The position numbers were made by a program, and so were the translations under genes. From Porpolomopsis calyptriformis (Eukaryota > Basidiomycota > Agaricomycetes > Agaricales > Hygrophoraceae), in the NCBI GenBank assembly GCA_951640195.1, contig OX621163.1:310001-374000 (forward strand): a stretch of 64,000 nt of DNA, given 5' to 3'. Position 1 is the first letter of the stretch; each line of letters starts with the position of its first letter. Of this stretch, positions 57,928 to 64,000 are shown in pieces. The notes below the pieces were generated by a model. The model ran no database searches and was not told where the DNA came from. It worked only from the letters and a program-made list of their open reading frames with translations.

Positions 57928-59597
57928 ATGTTCGCGTTTTTGTGGTCTCTCCTCACTTACTGTCTTCCGTCTTACGCTGTCCGCTGGTGGCATGATCCGG
58001 CTTTGGAGGCATTGCAAGACTTTTGGCGCTTATTGTGGAAAGATCAACAGTCTCCTTTTCACGAAGAGACTCTCAAGCGGGATGATAATCCCATTGAAGA
58101 TATCGTTGTTCCAAAAACATTCCAGATCCTCCGTGGATTACCCTATCTCTTCTCTGGAGGCGACGTGTTGATTAGAGATGAATACGAAAATGCTCGAAAG
58201 ACAGTAGAGGGATTGGTGTGATCGGTAGGCGCGGTGGTTATCGTGGGTCATCCTGGCATCGGTATGCTGTTCTGCTTCTGTTAGACGAAGTTCTGAATGA
58301 TACTCTAAACATTTAGGAAAGACTTGCTTTCTGTACTACCTTTTGGCTCAACGCCTACTGGCCCGACAGGTAACTATTTTCCAGCACAAACTAGACTCGG
58401 TTATCCTCTTCGATCAGAGAGGAGTCTTTGAGTTACCACCGGATAAACTCCCCCTCAACGTAAACTCTTCAACAACATGGGTTTTGATTGACGCCAATGA
58501 CGAGGTCAAGAAACCTGCACATTACTTCCTGATGATCGGCTCTGACCATTTTCTTGTCATGGCCTCCTCACCCCGCCCATCTCGCCGGGAAGATGCAGCC
58601 CACTATAAACCCCCTATCGAAACCTGGTTTATGGAGCCATTTACATTGCCAGAACTCATTCAGGGGCGAGTGTTTCTCACTAAATAGGTTTGCGAAGTTT
58701 CTCAGGAAGTGTTTCAGCCGTCAACTTCAGCGATTATCACGGAGAGAATCCCACATCCAACAGTTCCTGCAGGAATATGGCCCTTCGGCGCGTGCCTGCT
58801 ATGCGTCTTGCGAAGCACTACCTAAATACCTGTCCGAAGTCCAGGAGAGAGTCAAACAGATGACCTGGGACACCATCACCAAAGCGCTAACACAAATGAC
58901 TCATCTTGGGTTAGATGAGGGATCGCATAAAATCATACTCGTCTGTCCGGACCCAGAGGATCGTTCCCGTCCAGTGCCGAAGATCGTAACAAAAGCTGTT
59001 GCTAGGTTGTTGGTCGAGCGAGATTCGGAAGAGCGATGGCGGAATGCCCTCCAGCTCTACAAGACACTTCGAGCAGACCCTAAAAGCAGACCCACTGCTG
59101 GCTTGATTCTTGAACTTCCTTTTCATGCGCTATGCTTGAAAGGGCCCACTTTCCAACTTTTGCCTATGAAACACAAACCTACCGGACGCACGAGCGATAT
59201 CTACACTAACTCGGCGCCCTCGACACCACAAACCCTCTCACTATCTCGGCAAACACGTGTCCTGTTCGATAGGCAGTACCCAATTCCCGAACTTCTGGCA
59301 AACCACTATTATGAGCCAAGACATGGAAGTCAACCCTCATTCGACTCCTTTATCTTTGAACCGGTTCAATCGAAATTCATCCTCTTTCAGGTGACTGAAG
59401 GATCGAAGCATGATGTAAAGCCAAAAGGGATCGATATGTTGCTTGAGCTTGGGAGGCAGCATCAAGTCACAAACCCAACCATCTGGTTTGTTGTGGTGGT
59501 TCCGGAGGGTCTTGCGGTGGATTGCACGGTACCAAAGAGCAGAAATTTCTTGATGGAGATGTTCAGTCTTGAGGTTAGCGAAAGCAGTTTTTTATGA
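57928..59597 (+). pseudogene. Crinkler/RHS-type NTPase-nuclease, in-frame TGA
   Basis: ATG 57928 starts MFAFLWSLLTYCLPSYAVRW. A TGA at 58219-58221 interrupts the frame just before the Walker A (VVIVGHPGIGKTCFLYYLL; the 55-nt intron is inside G|K). WVLIDANDEVK with FLVMASSPR, and WFMEPFTLPELIQGR, follow: the P-loop ATPase layout of RHS/Crinkler proteins. A second frame change near 58670-58715 may be a short intron. The C-terminal part (YGPSARACYASC, GLILELPFHALCLKG, FDSFIFEPVQSKFILFQVTE) has the FD..(x)QxT pattern of their PD-(D/E)XK-like nuclease domain, ending EMFSLEV. No header domain is encoded. About 25 bp of upstream sequence (ACGTTAACGTTCGTCTGTTT) is shared with the header-only gene. 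I call it a pseudogene because of the TGA. Confidence 0.65.
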
Positions 59598-59753
59598 CCA
59601 ATGAAAAATACGTTGGCTGGCAGACTCAGATGTAGTGGTAAAGAGTCAACGCCTGATATATCGGCCGGCTTCGACTAAACAGGTAGATACAATGTCTAAC
59701 GGAGTGAATGAACTGCATCCTTCTGTCTACAGCAAACAATAAAGATGGAATGT

Positions 59754-62182
59754 TCATGTCTTCCCTTTGGGAGCTGTCTTGCTGAACAATTTTGCCTTGC
59801 CGATTGCAGCTATACCTGAAGCACAGATGAGCGACAACCAATGGTCGGAGAAACGCAAGATAACTGCAAAAAGACGAGGGAACATACTCTGCTTCACCAG
59901 ATTCTTTTTATAATCGATGATAGTGATGTCGTCCTTCGTCAGATTCTTGATCGTTTTATCTTTGACTTCCCACAACTCGTCTGCCACTTGCGAAATAAGC
60001 CCTGAAAAGTGGATCAATAACGGAGCGAGAGCTGTTGGTCAAAAACGTACGGAAATCATGGGAAACGATGACGACGCCTCCCTCGAACGATTTTATGGCG
60101 CGCGCGAGGGCATCAATCGATTCCATATCCAAGTGGTTGGTAGGTTCATCTGTGAAAACACACAATTATTAGAGTCGCCAAACAAGCTAGCGTGAAATCT
60201 ATATGAACCAAGCAATAATATATGCGGGTGCTCCATGGCGAGTTGGGCAAATACGACACTGAAAATCAATCGAAACGCGTTAATACACCAAAGAGAGCTG
60301 GTAATTCGCACCGATTTCGTAAACCATCTGATAGATGCTTGATGGGTGCCGTTTGATGTGTTCCAGATAGCCCGAATCGCCCCAGTTGCGCTCGCCACGC
60401 CTTGTGATACAATCGATAACATCACCGTAATTCAGCAATCAGATTTGAATAAATAAATAAAGTACCATGACGTCCTTCTCTGGATACTTTGCCGCGAAAA
60501 GTGTCTGGAAATATTCGATGGGTGATTTGTCATATGGGAGCTGGTCAGCCGAATGTTGCGAATATTTTGCGAGCTTGAGGGCGGCGTGTTTGGATATAGT
60601 GCCTTCGGTGGGCTGAAGGGAGCTCATGATAAGATGGAGCAGTGTTGATTTGCCTGCACCGTTAGCGCCAAGAATGGCTATGCGAGAATCCATACTGTGT
60701 GGTTGATTTCGTTAAGTTGAGGCTACTCAGTAGAAGAACAGCCACGCACTCAATACCAAAGGAGAGATTCTCGTAGAGATAATCTCGTGATTTCCCGGAG
60801 TAGGAAAAAGCAACCTCGTTGAATGCAATTATAGGTGGGGGTAGTTTCCGAATATCTTCAAAGTTGAAGTGAAGCGGTTTCTTTTGGTCAATTTTCTCGA
60901 CAAGTCCTGCAGCTTCCATTTTGTCCAGGATTTTTTGTTTCGATTTAGCCTGTCGGACTAGGTTGGCGAACGTTCCAGCCGAGGCTATGAACCTTCATGA
61001 ACATCAATGACTATTGTGCGTGCTATGTGCAGCGGAAGCACTTGCCTTTTGATGTGTTGGATTTCTTCTTGTTGCTTGTGGTACGCCTTCATCTGATTAA
61101 CCTCGTTTTCTTTCTTCGTCCGCACATAAGTTGTATAGTTACCAGTATAGTATACCATTTTTTTCTTCGGCGTCAGTTCCATAATGTTCGTACAGACAGA
61201 GTCCAGAAAGTCTTGAGAGTGAGAGGTTATGACAAGGATATGATTGTAAGTCGAGAGGTAGGCTTCGAGCCAAACGACGGCACCGAGATCGAGATGGTTG
61301 GTTGGCTCATCAAGGAGAAGTAAGTGAGGTTTGACAAAGAGCGCCCGGGCGAGAGTGACACGCATCCGCCAACCTCCGCTCATGTCTTTCGTTGGTTTCT
61401 TCATCATCGCATGCGAAAACCCGAGACCGTGCAAGATGCTTGATGCCTTGACGTCGAACGTGTTCGGATCCATTTCCTCCAACTCCTCATAAGCAGCTTC
61501 AAGAGCAGCCTCGTCTACGTCATCGGCAAGAGACATCTTTTCGATGTATGCCTCTAATTTGGCTACTTTTTGTTTGGCGGACGCAATGATGAAGTCAACG
61601 GCATTTACATCAGATGGCTCGGCTTCGCCGCGAACGAGATAGATATCGATGTGTTGTGGAATTTCGATGTCGCGTTCAGCGATGGATTGAAGGAATGTAG
61701 ACTGAATTTAGGTGCAATGAGGCAACGGTGAGGTAACAAGGGAACTAAACGCGCACTTTCCCCGATCCATTCTCTCCCAATAGGCCGTATCGTTGGCCGT
61801 AATTAAGAGCGACCTCGGCACCCTCGATGAGCAATCTCCCATGAAAAGATAGGGTGAAGGAATCGATCTTGATATCTCGGCCTTTAACATCAGATACAAG
61901 TACCCCTGAGGCACTCCTGGTGAATTGAATAAGAATGAGATCGCATGCACAACTCGCATGTACACACCTATCCGTAGCTATGTTGAGCTTCGCCATCGAC
62001 AAGAGATCGTCTGTGCTATTGGCCGCAGAAACGTTGGTAATCGGCGTGCTAGTGACACTCGTTCCATTCACAGAACCAGTGGGAGTACTCCTCGCGGTTG
62101 AGGTAGAAGCATCGCTGATTGCGGCAGATTTTTTGGCAGCCTTTTCTGCGAGGCGCTTTTGCTTGGATGACGAAGGTGGCAT
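59754..62182 (-). CDS. ARB1: ABC-F ATPase, ARB1/ABCF2 type
   Basis: ATG 62182 ([20 protein letters not shown]). Two ATP-binding cassettes without membrane domains. Cassette 1 has Walker [12 protein letters not shown], signature [16 protein letters not shown], Walker [15 protein letters not shown] and [11 protein letters not shown]. Cassette 2 has [35 protein letters not shown], signature [27 protein letters not shown] and VVIVSHDFR. The LSDG variant of the second signature is the one yeast Arb1 has. The tail ends [18 protein letters not shown], stop 59754. At least eight introns; for example G|GTTCATATAG..CACAG|AT splits DEPTN. The family assists 40S and 60S ribosome biogenesis in the cytoplasm and nucleus. 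No lesion seen. Its start is 28 bp from that of the divergent gene. Confidence 0.9.
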
Positions 62183-62210
62183 TGGGTTCAAAGGCTTACG
62201 TAAGACCAGC
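62183..62210. promoter_or_regulatory. 28-bp interval between two divergent start codons
   Basis: The start codons of ARB1 (minus, 62182) and of the membrane protein gene (plus, 62211) are separated by only 28 bp. Transcription of each must begin within the other gene, so leaders overlap. This assumes both start codons are right; each matches the expected N-terminus of its family. Confidence 0.55.
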
Positions 62211-63201
62211 ATGAGCCTCAACAACATCACACTCGACGATACAGACAGCAGTATTTCCTACAGTGGAGGATGGGGCGAGACGCAGTACACGCCTCTTGAC
62301 TATGGGGGCACACATTCTCTCAGTTCCAACCCAGGTGCCTTTGCCACTTTTCATTTTACAGGTATCTACGATCGGAATTCTTGAAACCAACCATGGTGCT
62401 GACCTATTTGCATAGGCGTCGGTGTGTATTACTGGTCGCCATTGTGGCCATACAGTGTCAATACCATGATTAGCCTCGACGGTGCTCCCGGGGACTGCAT
62501 AAACTTGCAGGACCTCTCTCGACCAGGCACAGGTGGCGGCTCTGAGACTGTACAATCATCACCTGTGTGGTCGGCCGTTGGACTAGCCAATACTGCCCAC
62601 GTCCTGGTCGCTTCCATGTGCCCGGGAGGACAGTACGCAGTGCTGGATGCAATCACGTAGGTTGTTGAACATCCAAACTCTGTCCGGCTTCTGTTCTTAT
62701 TTGCCCCACAGTTACACAGTCGTTTCTTCCGTGACCTCGCCATCGGTTAGCCCTTCACTCCCGCCCTCGACCACAATCACATCCTCAAGCGGTTCTACGA
62801 ATTTGAGTTCCAGCACCTCTTCGGCCCCAACCACCGAGAACCGTCCGCTCAGCAACACAGCAGCCATCGCCGTTGGTAGCACCGTCGGCGGCTTGGCTGT
62901 CTTAGTGGCTGCAATATTACTATTCCTCTTCACCCGCAAGCGCCGCCAAAAAACCGCCAACAATAAAAGTTATTCAAACGCTCTTTTATCTGATACCCCA
63001 CAAGCGCCCTACGCAAGCCAAGCTGCCCTCATGAGTGGCACGATGAACCAACATCCATATGCCATGCCACAAACTGTTTATGGTCAATATGATCACTGGT
63101 CTCCAAATGGCGGGGTTTCTAGTCCAATGTTACTCACACCCATCACGGGAAATTCGGCGTTCCCCAAGGTTTCCGCACAACCCAGTGTACCCGAGTTATA
63201 G
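62211..63201 (+). CDS. single-span membrane protein with Ser/Thr-rich stalk
   Basis: Three exons, 62211-62361, 62416-62656 and 62712-63201, phases consistent, about 293 residues. The N-terminal ectodomain (MSLNNITLDDTDSSISYSGG, HSLSSNPGAFATFHFTGVGV, YYWSPLWPYSVNTMISLDGA, AVLDAITYTVVSS) is of the beta-rich type common in basidiomycete membrane proteins of unknown function. A Ser/Thr/Pro-rich stalk follows, then a transmembrane helix (AIAVGSTVGGLAVLVAAILL) with stop-transfer RKRRQ, and a cytoplasmic tail ending PSVPEL. There is no signal peptide at the chosen start, so topology is inferred. An earlier start would lie inside ARB1. Confidence 0.8.
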
Positions 63202-63706
63202 AGTTTTTCTTCTTGTCGTTCTGTTATTGTTATGAGCTAAAGGACTAACCCGGGTTTATCGAGTTTTCTTCATGCTTTTTGGACCTACTTTCGTGTTTCT
63301 ACCAGCGGACCTTAACTACATTATGTATAGCTTATTTTATTCCTTCAGCATCTATACCAATATTAGATCGCCCTCATCTGATTCCATTAGACTAGATACT
63401 CCAGAATTAGGATCTTGGTCCTTGACGCTTCGACGACTCTAAGCGTCGGTAAGTCTGCGATCTTTTCTGTCAGTCATCCCTAAGATGTGCCACACAAGAG
63501 CCCCCCAGAAGTTAATCGATAGGTTTGGGAGAGACGAGCGCGATGTTGGACGGAAGGAATCCATGCGACAGAAAGTCGGTTCCACCGTTCGGAGGCAAGT
63601 CTATAACGTAGACAGGAAGCAGATAAAACCGCAAGGGGGGACGAGAGTTGGGCTGGCGGAACTAAACCCAGATGCCAAACACAACAGCGTAGGTATTGAT
63701 AAAGCA
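63202..63706. other. intergenic, no gene recognised
   Basis: Downstream region of the membrane protein gene and upstream of the end of the next leftward gene. No feature beyond short open frames in both strands. Confidence 0.4.
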
Positions 63707-63898
63707 TCATAACTGGGCGTGATGATCCATGGAGGGGGTAGGGGGGCCATCAGGCACAAACCCGGGAGGAAGCCACCCATCAGGCGGATCTACTGACGAT
63801 GAATATTCGTTGAGGCTGGATATTCGTGGTGAGTGAGAATTTACGGTATCGGAGGAGTAGAGACGAGCGTCAGGAATGACAGGTGGAAGCGATGACAT
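63707..63898 (-). CDS. hypothetical, Pro/Ser-rich; probably a C-terminal fragment
   Basis: ATG 63898 (MSSLPPVIPDARLYSSDTVN), stop at 63707, 63 residues, Pro- and Ser-rich, with GWLPPGFVPDGPPTPSMD near the end. It may be the end of a gene whose other exons lie beyond the window. No family recognised. Confidence 0.35.
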   Translation of the reverse strand: MSSLPPVIPDARLYSSDTVNSHSPRISSLNEYSSSVDPPDGWLPPGFVPDGPPTPSMDHHAQL

Positions 63899-64000
63899 TG
63901 TGTGATCTGGGCTAAGTAAGTGCACTGAGATAATGTCTGGTCGGCTAGAAGAGTCGGTAGGGGATCGCGACTGGAGGAAAATGAAAAGGTAGATGAGTAG

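Overview
This is a nuclear segment from a basidiomycete, most likely a mushroom-forming agaricomycete. Coding regions are split by many short introns (about 45-75 nt, GT..AG). The recognisable genes include several typical of agaricomycetes: a fungal TET/JBP dioxygenase, an alpha-kinase, a DUF6534 membrane protein, F-box genes, a telomere-linked-type RecQ helicase and Crinkler/RHS-type genes. No bacterial, organellar, rRNA or tRNA features were recognised. Exon joins were read by eye; 5' exons are often uncertain and such starts are flagged.

Layout. 0.5-2 kb: two lineage-restricted hypothetical genes, one with a nonsense codon. 2.6-4.4 kb: a decayed DUF6534 gene. 5.1-8.2 kb: a satellite with about 220-bp monomers in a three-monomer higher-order repeat of about 656 bp, then a 17-bp-arm hairpin; a dispersed relative lies inverted at 21.8-22.1 kb. 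8.5-9.6 kb: alpha-kinase. 10.9-21.5 kb: an accessory island with a TET/JBP-like 2OG-Fe(II) dioxygenase, a large PHD/zinc-ribbon protein, an intact Ulp1-type protease and an AT-hook protein, interrupted by two 5'-truncated LINE copies with target-site duplications. 22.1-24.6 kb: an inverted duplication of an F-box gene around a Ty1/copia remnant. 26.4-32.5 kb: three paralogues of an unrecognised family (motif PWAVR..H.FGHS) surrounding a JmjC-type gene. 33-35.6 kb: a sirtuin and a BAH/zinc-finger-like gene, head-to-tail. 35.7-41.1 kb: a very large unrecognised gene.

40.8-53.2 kb: two 2,489-bp direct repeats, about 99.5% identical with no indels and offset by exactly 9,924 bp, bracket an apparently intact RecQ helicase of the telomere-linked (TLH) type carrying N-terminal zinc-finger modules. 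Each repeat carries the 3' end of the large gene plus about 14 tandem 141-150-bp units that contain imperfect hairpins.

53.5-64 kb looks more like conserved chromosome: a HID1 gene, the ABC-F ATPase ARB1, and a single-span membrane protein whose start codon is 28 bp from that of ARB1. The HID1 gene sits between two halves of a Crinkler/RHS-type effector system: a header-only gene, and a headless NTPase-nuclease gene with an in-frame TGA.

Together, the 11-36 kb part carries an unusual number of predicted DNA- and chromatin-modifying proteins (TET/JBP, JmjC, sirtuin, BAH/PHD-like, AT-hook, Ulp1) in a repeat-rich setting. That TET/JBP genes in fungi expand together with KDZ transposons is established; no KDZ transposase was recognised here.
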